From Actinomycetes bacterium (lineage in GTDB: Bacteria > Actinomycetota > Acidimicrobiia > Acidimicrobiales > JAMCPL01), in the NCBI GenBank assembly GCA_021816935.1, contig JAKAWR010000003.1:83588-147587 (forward strand): 64,000 bases of DNA, written 5' to 3'. The translations under genes and the position numbers were made by a program. Within the stretch, counting starts at the first letter, position 1. Each line of letters opens with the position of its first letter. This document shows, piece after piece, positions 1 through 8,965 of the stretch. The notes under the pieces were generated by a model. It was given only the letters and a program-made list of their open reading frames with translations, was not told the DNA's origin and ran no database searches.

Positions 1-391
1 GCCGACACGCTACCGGAGCCCCCACCACCCGGAAGTGAGGGTGAGCCTGCCGGCGGGGTGAAGGTCTGGCAGCCACTGGAGGGAGGCGGTCCCGACGGAG
101 GCGAGGGAAGCCCCGACGGGGGAGAGGAGGACGGGGCAGAGTAGCAGAACTTGCCGCCGCTGGAGCCGCCCGACACCGATATACTGCCGCCACCGCCTGA
201 GGCCGACACGCTACCGGAGCCCCCACCACCCGGAAGTGAGGGTGAGCCTGCCGGCGGGGTGAAGGTCTGGCAGCCACTGGAGGGAGGCGGTCCCGACGGA
301 GGCGAGGGAAGCCCCGACGGGGGAGAGGGAAGCCCCGATGGCGGAGAAGGCACTCCCGATGGGGGAGAGGGAAGCCCCGACGGAGCCGTGT
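1..391. repeat. Nested tandem repeats: 201-bp period plus 21-bp units
   Basis: About 127 bp beginning at position 1 recur identically beginning at 202, giving a 201-bp period. Inside each copy is a 21-bp unit (gaagccccgacgggggagagg and variants), seen about four times in the copy at ~287-390. All repeats keep the minus-strand reading frame, so copy-number change would alter protein length without frameshift. Confidence 0.9.
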
Positions 392-653
392 AGCAGATCG
401 AGCCGCCGCTGGGTCCACCTGACAACGTGACGCTGCCGAAGCTGGCCCCGCCTGGCGGGAGCGTCACGCTGTACGGCCCGGTGCTGTTGCTATTCGGGTA
501 GCCGTGGCACGTGGGCGCCGAACCGCTTCCCGCGGTGAGGCCGGCACTCGGCGCTGGCCCAAGCGTTGTGCCCGCTGATAGCGCTCCACCAAGCGCTATC
601 GATCCCAAGCCGACCATGAGCTTCAGGCTCGGCCTACTTCGTAGCTTGATCAT
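1..653 (-). CDS. Secreted Pro/Ser/Gly-rich tandem-repeat protein (3' end outside window)
   Basis: The reading frame is open from an ATG at 653 through the left window edge, so the C-terminus is missing. An AAAAGGAG ribosome site lies 7 nt before the ATG. The first ~40 residues look like a signal peptide (basic MIKLRSR start, then a hydrophobic Gly/Ala/Leu stretch). The exported part is built of 7-residue units of the type SGLPSPP alternating with modules containing GGGGSGSVS and single cysteines in the contexts GSICY, SGCQTF and GKFCY. It is probably a wall-associated or extracellular structural protein. No enzymatic domain is visible and I do not recognise a family. It is separated from the mce operon by a MITE. 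Confidence 0.7.
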   Translation of the reverse strand, partial: MIKLRSRPSLKLMVGLGSIALGGALSAGTTLGPAPSAGLTAGSGSAPTCHGYPNSNSTGPYSVTLPPGGASFGSVTLSGGPSGGSICYTAPSGLPSPPSGVPSPPSGLPSPPSGLPSPPSGPPPSSGCQTFTPPAGSPSLPGGGGSGSVSASGGGGSISVSGGSSGGKFCYSAPSSSPPSGLPSPPSGPPPSSGCQTFTPPAGSPSLPGGGGSGSVS

Positions 654-829
654 CTGATTGCTCCTTTTCGATACCGACGAGAACCAATTGGTCCTTGTTG
701 ATCTTGTAAGCGGTAGTCCGCAGGGCCGAAACCCCCCTTCCTACCTTCCTCTCTGGTTACTTGTCCCACCATTTAGTAACGGTCCACGAGCTGCAATATT
801 GCGGCCTGCAGCAGTGGTTCTCACCGTAA

Positions 830-1034
830 GGGCCCGTGTCATAATTAGTGGGATGATATCCGGCGAGTCAGGGGCGTCATCTGGCAAGGATGCGCAACAG
901 TCCGGTGGACTGTTGCGGGACAGGCATGGCGAAGCACATTGTATGCATGTACCAGGGAGTACATCGAGGACGAGGACACAGCCAGGGGCGTCATCTGGCC
1001 GTCGGGATCGCTCAATTAATTATGACACGGGCCC
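830..1034. mobile_element. MITE-like element, copy 1 (205 bp, TAA target duplication)
   Basis: The element starts GGGCCCGTGTCATAATTA and ends with the reverse complement, giving 18-bp terminal inverted repeats. It is flanked on both sides by TAA (827-829 and 1035-1037). It has no coding capacity. Inside are two direct copies of caggggcgtcatctggc and a perfect 10-bp hairpin with a 3-nt loop (894-916). The second copy at 39755-39914 shares the ends and most of the interior. It sits in the 603-bp gap between the secreted repeat protein and the mas gene; I see nothing else in that gap (654-829, 1035-1256). A 3-bp target duplication fits some IS5-type (IS1031 subgroup) transposases, but no parent transposase is in the window. 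Confidence 0.85.
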
Positions 1035-1256
1035 TAACGGTCACTGCAACGTCGTAGAGTTCTTTCCTGACGGTGTGGCCGGGAGATACCACCCCGATAC
1101 CAGCGGCGTTGGGCTACTACGGATAAGAGGGTCAGACCGGACGGCTACCTGCTGGAAGTTCGTGGGGGCGGCACTCGTGACCTCCCGGCACTTTCCACCT
1201 TTGGGGCAAGGGCTGAGAACCGGGCCCCAGCGACGCCGGCTGCGTGGGAACTCGTC

Positions 1257-2261
1257 TCAGGGCGTAGCGAAGCCTGCAGGCGACTGCAGGAGGGTCACCT
1301 TCCCCACCTTCCATCCATGGCTCGTGTCCGCCAGGCCCAGCACGAGCATAAGCTCGTCGGATACCGGGGATCGCACGTGCGAGTTGACGTAGGTCTGGTT
1401 CACGACGGCGTACACGCTCGCAGCTGAACCGGTCATGGATTGGATGTAAAGATGCTTGACCTGGCCTCTCGACGAGGCAGCGGCCGACTCCAGCTGGCCC
1501 CGGATAGCAGAGCCGAAGAACTGGTGAGCCTGCGTTCCGAACTGTCCGGTAGCGTAGCTCTCGATCCTCGAAAATGCCGTGCCGACTGTGTGCGAGTTGA
1601 AGTTCGTGAGCGCCAGTAGGAAGTTCCTGGAGACGGTCCTCACCTGAGACTCGCCGGTCGAGTTGGCCCGAGCGCCGGACCATGCCGCTCCGAACACTGC
1701 GGCAAGCAGAAGGCTGGCAACCGTGACCACGGCCAGCATGACCGTGGCCGGAAACGGGAGCCGTGACCCGGCAACCCGCTTCAGGAGACTTCGTAGGCCG
1801 AACTGACCTGAGCGGACCTCATCACCGCCTGTTGCTCCCGCGGCACCGGCACTGGCTCCCGCATCAACATCACCGTCGTGCCCACCGGGACGAACTTCGC
1901 CATCGCCGAGGTCGCCGTTCCCGCCTGTTGGGCGAGCTGCGGCGTTCCCGGCATCACGGTTCCGGTTCGCAGCACCGACTTCGCCGTCCTTGCAATTGAT
2001 TTCCGCGTCGCCGGCACCGTTCTCGGCGCGCTCGGGCAATGTCGCAATACCCACAGCCGATACTGCCCCATCCGTTCCCATGACATTGCCTCCTTTGCCG
2101 CCAATGTCATCCTCGCTTCTGCCCATAGCATTGTCTCCTCTCTTGCCCATAACGTCCTCTCCTCCTCTGCCCATAGCATTGTCTCCTCTCTTGCCCATAA
2201 CGTCCTCTCCTCCTCTGCCCATAGCATTGTCTCCTTCTCTGGCGACCCTTTCCGGTCCCAC
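1257..2261 (-). CDS. Mce-associated membrane protein (Mas/Mam type)
   Basis: Last gene of the mce operon, 334 residues from GTG at 2261. Residues ~1-155 are Gly/Asp-rich and low complexity. One transmembrane segment follows (FPATVMLAVVTVASLLLAAV, ~170-190), then an exported ~140-residue domain of the type that follows mceF in actinobacterial mce operons; such proteins are thought to stabilise the Mce complex. Start uncertain: the only start coupled to the mceF stop (ATGA, ATG at 2323) is in another frame, which runs open to 1781. A frameshift inside the 48-bp repeats at 2121-2240, or a start after them such as at MGTDGAVSAVG, are alternatives. Family membership is judged from position and architecture. 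Confidence 0.65.
   Translation of the reverse strand: MGPERVAREGDNAMGRGGEDVMGKRGDNAMGRGGEDVMGKRGDNAMGRSEDDIGGKGGNVMGTDGAVSAVGIATLPERAENGAGDAEINCKDGEVGAANRNRDAGNAAARPTGGNGDLGDGEVRPGGHDGDVDAGASAGAAGATGGDEVRSGQFGLRSLLKRVAGSRLPFPATVMLAVVTVASLLLAAVFGAAWSGARANSTGESQVRTVSRNFLLALTNFNSHTVGTAFSRIESYATGQFGTQAHQFFGSAIRGQLESAAASSRGQVKHLYIQSMTGSAASVYAVVNQTYVNSHVRSPVSDELMLVLGLADTSHGWKVGKVTLLQSPAGFATP
2121..2240. repeat. 48-bp tandem repeat in the 5' part of the mas gene
   Basis: Units starting at 2121, 2169 and 2217 (about 2.5 copies) are near identical. Each is made of two 24-bp half units beginning gcccata. The period is a multiple of three, so two overlapping minus-strand frames stay open through it: one reads GDNAMGRGGEDVMGKR, the other ETMLWAEEERTLWARE. 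Confidence 0.9.
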
Positions 2262-2319
2262 CCAGCTGAGCTCTCGCGCACCCGCGGCTCCTTGCTCACG
2301 GCCGCTTCCTGACCCTTCT

Positions 2320-3693
2320 TCATGTCCGCTCCCGGCGGACCCGGCCGCCTCGCGGCGCCTGCCTTCTCGACTTCCCGAAGGTGAAGAATCCGGCGAGTAG
2401 GATGTTCGAGATCCCGACCGCCAGCATCAGTCCGGTAAGGCCGGGTGGCACACCCTGGCCGTTACGGCTTGCGTATGCCGACAGCGTCCCTGATCCGGGT
2501 GGATCGTTCCCGGTGCCGGGCACGTTCGATTCCGAGGCAGGCGCCGGCTCCACCTTTGAGTACTGCCCGTAGGGCGCAAACCCGGCCTGGGTGGCGGGCC
2601 CGACTCCTGCTCCCAGTGCGGTCAGGCATCCGGCGCCAGGCTCCACCGGAGGTAGGTGTTTCTCCTGGACGTAAGGTTCGCCCTGCGGAAAGCCCTCGGG
2701 CAGGACCAGCCGGGTCCTCGCCCACCACTGCTCGGGTTTCGCCGGCGCGTTGCCCGCCAGGGCAATAGCCGGTCCCTGCCTCGTATCGACCTTGATGGCG
2801 CCAAAGAACCACTGGTTGAGAACCAGCGCGCCATTCAGGTTGGCGAAGTTCGCAGGCTGCGACAGGTTCGAGTTCAAGGCAGCGAAGTCGTGGATAACGC
2901 AGGCGAGATCCGGACCCTGAGAAGCGAAAAGGCTCCCTGCCGCGGATGCCGCCTGAGAGCCAGCGTTCAGGAGGTTGACAAGCTGGTACCGCTTGCTCGA
3001 CAGCACCTGGAGGAGGGCCGCTGTGTTGACAAGCGCCTGGCGCAGCTCCGACCCCTGGGAGTTGATGGCATCCAGAACCGGCGGGGAGTTGGCGAGCAGA
3101 GCCTTGAAGGCTGCCTCGTACTGGAGCGCTTCATCGGCGTAGACCTGTCCGGCATCGACTATTGTCCGCATATCCGCGGCACGCCCGGCCAGGGCCGTGT
3201 ACAACTCGTTTACCAGCTGGTTAAGAGATCCTGTCGGTATGGCCCTAGTAAGCCGCGTTGCGAGGTTGAGCACGTTGCCGATATCGGCGGGCGTCGAGTT
3301 CGGCCCGGCCGCTACACGGCTTCCGTTGCGAAGCGGCGGATCAGGCCGCCCAGGCGTGCTCGGTGCCGTCAACTCCACCTGCTGCTCACCGAGGTTGTTG
3401 GCTATGTCGACGGTCGCGGTCACGTCTGCAGGAATCGTCACATCGTGGTCGAGTGTCATGCCCACCCGAACCCCTCGTTTCACGAGCCGAACCGAGGTGA
3501 TCGAGCCTACGTCAATGCCGTTCCAACTCACAGGGAAGCCCGTAGTAAGGCCGGATACGTCGGGGAAGACAGTATAAACCGTCGGTCGCGAGCCGAAGGG
3601 GTTGCCAAGTAGATCCACCAGCCCGTAAACGAGCAGGAGCACGACCACCGCTGCGAAAGCCACCATGTTGATCACTACGCGCCTTGTGATCAT
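2320..3693 (-). CDS. mceF: Mce family protein, sixth Mce gene of the operon (MceF position)
   Basis: 457 residues. An N-terminal membrane anchor (~11-30) precedes the MCE/MlaD domain (~37-115; the segment FPDVSGLTTGFPVSW, then GIDVGSITSV and NNLGEQQVEL). A long helical region follows (~130-300), expected to form the lipid-conducting tube. The tail is Pro/Gly-rich and ends in a second hydrophobic segment (GLTGLMLAVGISNILLAGF) with a basic end. MceF-position proteins often have such a C-terminal extension. The start overlaps the mceE stop by 4 bp (ATGA), implying translational coupling. The substrate, sterol, fatty acid or phospholipid, cannot be told from sequence. Confidence 0.85.
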   Translation of the reverse strand: MITRRVVINMVAFAAVVVLLLVYGLVDLLGNPFGSRPTVYTVFPDVSGLTTGFPVSWNGIDVGSITSVRLVKRGVRVGMTLDHDVTIPADVTATVDIANNLGEQQVELTAPSTPGRPDPPLRNGSRVAAGPNSTPADIGNVLNLATRLTRAIPTGSLNQLVNELYTALAGRAADMRTIVDAGQVYADEALQYEAAFKALLANSPPVLDAINSQGSELRQALVNTAALLQVLSSKRYQLVNLLNAGSQAASAAGSLFASQGPDLACVIHDFAALNSNLSQPANFANLNGALVLNQWFFGAIKVDTRQGPAIALAGNAPAKPEQWWARTRLVLPEGFPQGEPYVQEKHLPPVEPGAGCLTALGAGVGPATQAGFAPYGQYSKVEPAPASESNVPGTGNDPPGSGTLSAYASRNGQGVPPGLTGLMLAVGISNILLAGFFTFGKSRRQAPRGGRVRRERT

Positions 3694-4817
3694 GGTGCCT
3701 TCCCTCCTCCGGCGCAGCTGAAGGCCGGATTGCTCGCGCTACTTCCCCCGTTCGGCACGCCACAGAGGACGATCGCGTCCAGGAGATCGAGGAAATGGTG
3801 GTCGACCACGGACGGTAGCGCTTTGTCGAAGGCAGGAAGCGCCTGGATCAACTCGGCAACCTGCTGTTGCTTCGATGCCAGCGTGGTGGCCGTCGCATCG
3901 AGGGCCTCCAACTGGGTCGTTATGTCTCCCGAATAGTTGCTGAGGATCGAGTGACCCTGTTTGGCAAGGTTGTCGAGACTTGCAAGCAGCGCCTCGAAGT
4001 GCTGCGACTCGCGTGCAAGGACAGCGGTCGCCTGCGCAAGGTTCACGAGCGCATCGGCATTCACCTTGGACGACGGTGCAAGCTGGGACGCCAGCTGCTC
4101 CATGGATATAACGAGAGACGATATAGCACTGGACTGCCCGGCATATCCATGCACGACATTAGAGAACCCGTCGAGCAACTGGTGCAGCGTGGCCCCCTGC
4201 CCACCGAATCCCTGAGCCCCCTCTGCAACGAGCGACGAGAGCTCGGAGTCGTTGATGGCACCGAACACCTGGGCCCCGGCCTGAAGCAGCTCCTGTATCC
4301 CCGGAACTACCTCAGTGCGGGCAATGCGTGCCCCGTTCTCCAGCAAGCCGGCTGGCGTTCCAGGGCCGGCGCCACTCGCGCCGGCCTGCCGCACGAGCGA
4401 GATCACCCTTTGACCCAGAACAGTCTGCCTTACGAGCTCTGCCGTAACCCCGGACGGGACTCTTGCGTTCCGGTCAACAGACATCGTGACCAGTGCCTCG
4501 TCCCCGTCCAGCCGGATCGAGGTCACGTTGCCGACCGTGATTCCCGCATACTGCACCGCAGCGCCGTTCACCAGATCACCCACATCGGTAAAGACCGCCG
4601 AAGCCGTCAGCGTGCCCCCGGGGCCTCCTCCGCATCCGGCGAGCACGCTCCCTGCAAGAACGCCCGCGACACCCACAGCAGCCAACCGCCCCGACCACAC
4701 CACCCGCCCCGAAACCGCCGGGTGGGTAGCCCTCGCCATCCTGCTGGAAACCGCCATCCGGCCGGCCCTCGCCAAGAAGTGCCGCCAGGGTTGCACAGCC
4801 CAGGCGCCCATTCTCAT
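3690..4817 (-). CDS. mceE: Mce family lipoprotein (MceE position)
   Basis: I chose ATG at 4817: GGGGGG lies 6 nt upstream and the start overlaps the mceD stop (ATGA). A TTG at 4823 is also in frame. After an unusually long basic leader comes a lipobox, LAGSVLAGC, consistent with the MceE/LprK lipoproteins of mycobacteria. The MCE domain follows (~75-155; VFTDVGDLVNGAAVQYAG, TVLGQRVISL), then a helical segment rich in Leu, Ala and Ser and a short tail with two cysteines (IVLCGVPNGG, FSCAGGG). The long leader suggests that a later Met (MAVSS or MARAT) could be the real start. Confidence 0.82.
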   Translation of the reverse strand: MRMGAWAVQPWRHFLARAGRMAVSSRMARATHPAVSGRVVWSGRLAAVGVAGVLAGSVLAGCGGGPGGTLTASAVFTDVGDLVNGAAVQYAGITVGNVTSIRLDGDEALVTMSVDRNARVPSGVTAELVRQTVLGQRVISLVRQAGASGAGPGTPAGLLENGARIARTEVVPGIQELLQAGAQVFGAINDSELSSLVAEGAQGFGGQGATLHQLLDGFSNVVHGYAGQSSAISSLVISMEQLASQLAPSSKVNADALVNLAQATAVLARESQHFEALLASLDNLAKQGHSILSNYSGDITTQLEALDATATTLASKQQQVAELIQALPAFDKALPSVVDHHFLDLLDAIVLCGVPNGGSSASNPAFSCAGGGKAP

Positions 4818-6370
4818 AGCCAACCCCCCAACAGGTGGAACACCGCGCTGAACCCGCCTCCAACCTCCTGGAAGAACCCCTTGCTGCCAGGCCTGTCGAA
4901 GGTGAGCTTCGGCATGGGCGGTAGCGCTGCCTGCCCTCCACCAGACCGTGCCGAACCGCTCCCACCGGCCGCTCCGGAGCCCCCGCCGCCTGATGCGACC
5001 ACGCGGGACCCTGAAAGGAGCAGGGCAGCTCTCTGGCCGGCGGCCAAGCCCGGGATCTTGGACAATCCGGCTGAGAACACTCCATCAACCGTGTTCGGCT
5101 GCGCCGCCCCCGGGACAACCTGTCCTCCGACAACGCCCGAATCGAATCCGGCGGGCCTCGCGGAACCACCTGCCCCGGCCTGGCTGCCGCCCGCAGCCTG
5201 TGCACTCGTAGCCGCCGGCTGCCCTCCCGCTCCAGATCCACCCGTGCTACCGTCGCTGGGAGGTATCACGCCGTTCAGGATCTGGGGTACCAGCCGAAGG
5301 ACCGGGTTGAAGTACCCCGATGCCGGATTACCGCACTCCCCGAGCGTTGCCTTGGCCTGCTCGGAAAGCCCGGCCGAGTGGTGAACGAGAACACGCCTGC
5401 AGATCCCCGCAAGCCTGTCCGCCAACATGGCCTCGAAGGTCTGCACCTGCGTGGGAGACGAGAGCTGAAGGTTCTCAGGCAGCCATCCGTGGTTGAAGTC
5501 GTTGGTCCGCTGGGCGCCCGAGAAGAGTTTCACGGTGTACTTCAACCCGGCATCGATCGTCGACAGGTTCCTGTCGATGGTCCTGCCGGTAGTGGCAAGC
5601 ACGGAGACGTCCTGCTTCAAGGGGCCAAGGTTGGGCGTAAGGAGGGCGGCGAGCTGGTTGCTCATGTTATCGAGGGCCGTCACGGCCTGGCCGAGCTGCT
5701 GCTCGCTCTGGGCAATGACGCCTGATACCTGATCGTAGGAGGATATAAGCGCTGCGAGCTCGGTATCGTGCGACCGCAGTACCCCGGTAACTTGTGCCAG
5801 GCTCTGCATGAGCTGTCCCAGCGTGTTGCCCTTCGCTGCCAGTAGCTGGATCGTGCCGGCGGCATCGTGGATCAGGCTGTTGAGCTGGAGGCTCTTGCCG
5901 GACAGATCCTGCGCGAGGTTGTCGATAAGGCTCCCGACCGCATGAGGATCTATCGCCTGAAGATAATTCTGCAGCTCCTTGAGCAGCTGGTTGGTCGTAA
6001 TCGGCACGTAGGCTCTCGACTCCGGGATCATGCCGCCCGCCGGCATTGCCTGACCACCCGTGTAACCGGGAGACAGCTCGACAGACGGCTCTCCCAGGAG
6101 CTCGGGCGTCACGAGCGAAGCTGTGACGCCCGCAGGGAGTTTCACACCGTTCTGCACCGACATAGTCGTAAGGACGCCGCCTGCGGTGTCCTGAATCGAA
6201 GTAACACTGCCGACCCGCACGCCGAGCAATTCGACAGCGTTACCGGTGAACAGCCCCTGTGCGCTCGGGAACTCCACCCGCACGGCGTATCCCGGATCCG
6301 AACCGAAGCATCCTGAGAGCCCCACCGCGGTCAGCGCAATTGCGGCCAGCACGGCAAGGTAACGCCTCAC
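4814..6370 (-). CDS. mceD: Mce family lipoprotein (MceD position)
   Basis: 518 residues from GTG at 6370, overlapping the mceC stop by 4 bp. The N-terminus is a lipoprotein signal (MRRYLAVLAAIALTAVGLSGC). The MCE domain follows at ~28-110 (FPSAQGLFTGNAVELLG, TPELLGEPSVEL). Residues ~120-330 are predicted helical. The last ~150 residues are Gly/Ala/Ser-rich low complexity (GGSGAGGQP, GGGGSGAAGG). Two consecutive lipobox-bearing Mce proteins (this and the next gene) is a little unusual, since textbook operons have one lipoprotein at the E position. Function: periplasmic or wall-space part of the lipid transporter. Confidence 0.82.
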   Translation of the reverse strand: MRRYLAVLAAIALTAVGLSGCFGSDPGYAVRVEFPSAQGLFTGNAVELLGVRVGSVTSIQDTAGGVLTTMSVQNGVKLPAGVTASLVTPELLGEPSVELSPGYTGGQAMPAGGMIPESRAYVPITTNQLLKELQNYLQAIDPHAVGSLIDNLAQDLSGKSLQLNSLIHDAAGTIQLLAAKGNTLGQLMQSLAQVTGVLRSHDTELAALISSYDQVSGVIAQSEQQLGQAVTALDNMSNQLAALLTPNLGPLKQDVSVLATTGRTIDRNLSTIDAGLKYTVKLFSGAQRTNDFNHGWLPENLQLSSPTQVQTFEAMLADRLAGICRRVLVHHSAGLSEQAKATLGECGNPASGYFNPVLRLVPQILNGVIPPSDGSTGGSGAGGQPAATSAQAAGGSQAGAGGSARPAGFDSGVVGGQVVPGAAQPNTVDGVFSAGLSKIPGLAAGQRAALLLSGSRVVASGGGGSGAAGGSGSARSGGGQAALPPMPKLTFDRPGSKGFFQEVGGGFSAVFHLLGGWL

Positions 6371-7662
6371 GACCCGGCCCCCACCAACACGTCCCCGAAA
6401 ACTACACCGAGAAGACCCCCCGCATTGCCCGCCCCTTCCCTGCCTGGCCGCAGGTCGCCACCCTTTGCTCCTCCGGCCTGCCCGGGGCTTGCCGCGCTGG
6501 GACCGCCCGAGTTGCCCGAAGCCTCAGCGACCCCAGGAGAACCGGCCGCGACGGCACCACTGCTGCTCCCCACGCCCCCACCGGCCCATCCGGACGGCGG
6601 CAACGGCCCGCTGCGCTCGCTGCAAGGCACCGGATCCGGTCCCAGCACCGCATTCATGGCGATGTCGATGGCGCCGCAGTTCCCGAAGACTGCCACGATC
6701 GGCCCGGCCGACCCGGCCGCGTTCTCGAACGCATTGGCCCAGCCGAGAAGAGTGCTACCGGACTCGCCAATGTCGGCAAAACCGTGGATCCCCGCTGCCA
6801 TGTACGACAGGGCCTCAGCAAGGTCCAGCTGGTGCGCCGAGACCACGGAGAGCACGGAGTGAAGGTGGTCCAGGAGCTGCTGGAGCTGCGGCTCATTGTT
6901 CGCTGCCGCCGCCGCCACCTGCGTTGCCATCGCTTCGGTGTTCAGGATCAGAGACCGCACCGTAGACGATTCCGCCGCAAGCCCCTTCATCACGATGTCG
7001 AGGTTGTCGACAAGCGAGGCGAGCTGGTGATCCCCACTCGCCACAGCAGAGGACAGCGTGTTGGCGGCGTCCAGCAGGGAGCTCACCTGCCCGCTGCGCT
7101 GGTCCACCACGGCCGTGATCCGATCGAGCCCCGAGATGATCTGCGACACCTCCTGCTGCTTGCCTTTAGTGAGATCCGAGAGCTGCCCGATCAGCTGATT
7201 CAACGACTTTGCGTCGCTTTGCGACACCAGCGTCCCCGCCGCATCCTGGAGCTGGTAGAGCTCCACGGGCACCGAAGTATCGGTTATCAGTGCCCCTTGA
7301 TGGAGCGGATGCGCCCAGCCACTCCCCGGTATCAAGGCGACCTGCAGAACCCCGAGCAGCGTCTCGACCTGAATGCTCGCACTCGTGTGGGCCGGCAGGA
7401 CCGTACCACCGTTTATTGCGAGGTCGGCCACAACGCTGTTGCCCCGGATGTGGAGTCCCGACACCGACCCCACATTGACGCCCGCGAGGACAACCGCATC
7501 ACCGTCTCCGATCCCCGCCGCTGACGAGAACCTTGCCTGAACCGTGTAAGAGCTCTGGAAGATCGACCGGTTAAGCAAGAGCGCCCCGGCCCCAAGGGCA
7601 AGGATCACGGCAACGGAAAGGAGACCCACCCGCTTCTTGTTGAATTCGGTAAAACTCTTCAT
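6367..7662 (-). CDS. mceC: Mce family protein (MceC position)
   Basis: I place the start at ATG 7662 (MKSFTEFNKKRVG), 26 bp after the mceB stop. GTG at 7671 has a GGAG at 10 nt and is equally possible. The frame extends much further upstream, but that part overlaps mceB and is Arg-rich with no family features. One membrane anchor (LLSVAVILALGAGALLL) precedes the MCE domain (~35-115; FSSAAGIGDGDAVVLAGV, ETLLGVLQVALIPG) and a helical stretch to ~330. The tail is Pro/Gly-rich. A pair of cysteines flanks IDIAMNAVLGPDPVP. Confidence 0.83.
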   Translation of the reverse strand: MKSFTEFNKKRVGLLSVAVILALGAGALLLNRSIFQSSYTVQARFSSAAGIGDGDAVVLAGVNVGSVSGLHIRGNSVVADLAINGGTVLPAHTSASIQVETLLGVLQVALIPGSGWAHPLHQGALITDTSVPVELYQLQDAAGTLVSQSDAKSLNQLIGQLSDLTKGKQQEVSQIISGLDRITAVVDQRSGQVSSLLDAANTLSSAVASGDHQLASLVDNLDIVMKGLAAESSTVRSLILNTEAMATQVAAAAANNEPQLQQLLDHLHSVLSVVSAHQLDLAEALSYMAAGIHGFADIGESGSTLLGWANAFENAAGSAGPIVAVFGNCGAIDIAMNAVLGPDPVPCSERSGPLPPSGWAGGGVGSSSGAVAAGSPGVAEASGNSGGPSAASPGQAGGAKGGDLRPGREGAGNAGGLLGVVFGDVLVGAGS

Positions 7663-7688
7663 CCCGCGCACGCCCGGCCTGCTCCGCC

Positions 7689-8918
7689 TCACTTCGCTCC
7701 ACCTCCGCCACCACCGCCTGTAGCCAATCCCTCGAGTATCTTCGATAGCGCTCCCGTACCCGTCAGATCCCCTCCTGCGGCCCGCGCGACCGGCTGCCCG
7801 GGCACCTGAGGAAGACCCGGCGTTGCCGGAGCCTGCGGGCCCGATCCCGGCGGGGCGCCGAAAGGGCCCGATCCGGGTGGCGTATTGAGCGGCGAGTAAT
7901 AGCTGCACAACTGCTGGCCTGCAATGCACGTGTAAACGGTGTTGAGCTCGAACCACTGCCCGAGCGCCGAGATTTGCCTGTAGGCGCCAGCCGCAGGCCC
8001 AAGCTTGCGGAGTCCCTGCGCAAGTGGGACATCGTTCCTCTCCACCTGCCCCGTGACGGTATCGAGGCCGTCAACGGCGCCGCTGATATTGTGCTGGTTG
8101 GTCGCAAGCAAGGTGGCAAGGTCTGCAGATACCTGCGAGAGGTCGGCGACCGAGCTGTCGAGCAGGATGTTCCTGGATGAGAGACTGCTGACCACCTGGT
8201 TCAAGTTCGATATCACTTCGGTGAGGCTGGACGAGTGAGCGGCCAGCGCGGGCAGGATCTGCGAGAAGTTCCCTATGAGGCTCCCCGCGGTGCCGGAAAG
8301 AGAACCGAGAGTGGACGACAACGAGGCGGCGCTCGAAACGAGCTGGTTGATCTGGGCCGTATTGCCCTGCACGGCATCGAGGACCGCCACCACGAATGCG
8401 TTGACCTCCTGGGGGTTGATCGCCTGCAAGAAGGGGCCGAGGCTGTTAAGGAGCGCTCCGACACTCGCGCTGGAGACGTCGTGACTCGACGGGATGGTAG
8501 CGCCAGCGGCAAGTTGCTTACCCGTCGTACCTGGGTAAAGGTACAGGTACTGCTCGCCGATAACGTTGTGCCACCTGAGACCGGCGTCGGTAGATGACCT
8601 GAGGTGGATGTCGCTGTTGACGCCGAACGTGACGAACGCAAGGCCGTGTCTCACCGTGACCCCGTCCACCGCGCCAACCGCAACCCCGGCTATCTTGACC
8701 TGATCCGACGGGACCAATCCGGTTGCATCCGCCAGCAGTACATGGTAGGTCGTACGGCTCTGGAAGAACGAGATGCTCCCCACCTTCGCTACCAGATAGC
8801 CCAGGAGCGCGATTCCCACAGCCACGAAGATCCCGAGTTTCACCGAGCGGGCGGCAAGAGCCGAAGACATATGAGCTCGCTGCAGGTGAAAGCGGTGCGT
8901 ATGCCTAAGGGTTGCCAT
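7689..8918 (-). CDS. mceB: Mce family protein (MceB position)
   Basis: 409 residues from ATG at 8918, with GGGGG 7 nt upstream; ATG at 8870 is a weaker alternative. Membrane anchor at ~27-47 (LGIFVAVGIALLGYLVAKVG), MCE domain at ~55-145 (LLADATGLVPSDQVKIAGV, HNVIGEQYLYLYPG), then a helical tube region rich in Ser/Leu/Val to ~330. Two cysteines (TCIAGQQLC) precede a Pro/Gly tail. The 47-bp gap to mceA is the largest inside the mceA-F stretch but holds no obvious terminator. Confidence 0.85.
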   Translation of the reverse strand: MATLRHTHRFHLQRAHMSSALAARSVKLGIFVAVGIALLGYLVAKVGSISFFQSRTTYHVLLADATGLVPSDQVKIAGVAVGAVDGVTVRHGLAFVTFGVNSDIHLRSSTDAGLRWHNVIGEQYLYLYPGTTGKQLAAGATIPSSHDVSSASVGALLNSLGPFLQAINPQEVNAFVVAVLDAVQGNTAQINQLVSSAASLSSTLGSLSGTAGSLIGNFSQILPALAAHSSSLTEVISNLNQVVSSLSSRNILLDSSVADLSQVSADLATLLATNQHNISGAVDGLDTVTGQVERNDVPLAQGLRKLGPAAGAYRQISALGQWFELNTVYTCIAGQQLCSYYSPLNTPPGSGPFGAPPGSGPQAPATPGLPQVPGQPVARAAGGDLTGTGALSKILEGLATGGGGGGGAK

Positions 8919-8965
8919 CAGGATGCCCCCACGCTTTGCGGTGCGCGGAACGCAAGGGGAGCCAC

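Noticed and set aside
658-1392. Long plus-strand open frame across the first MITE
   Set aside because: It spans non-coding flank, a mobile element and the antisense of the mas gene, with no domain and changing composition.
2121-2240. 48-bp repeats considered as CRISPR
   Set aside because: Pure tandem repeats without unique spacers, inside a coding region.
3867-5384. 505-codon plus-strand open frame
   Set aside because: Antisense to mceD/mceE; Arg/Pro-rich composition typical of shadow frames in high-GC DNA.
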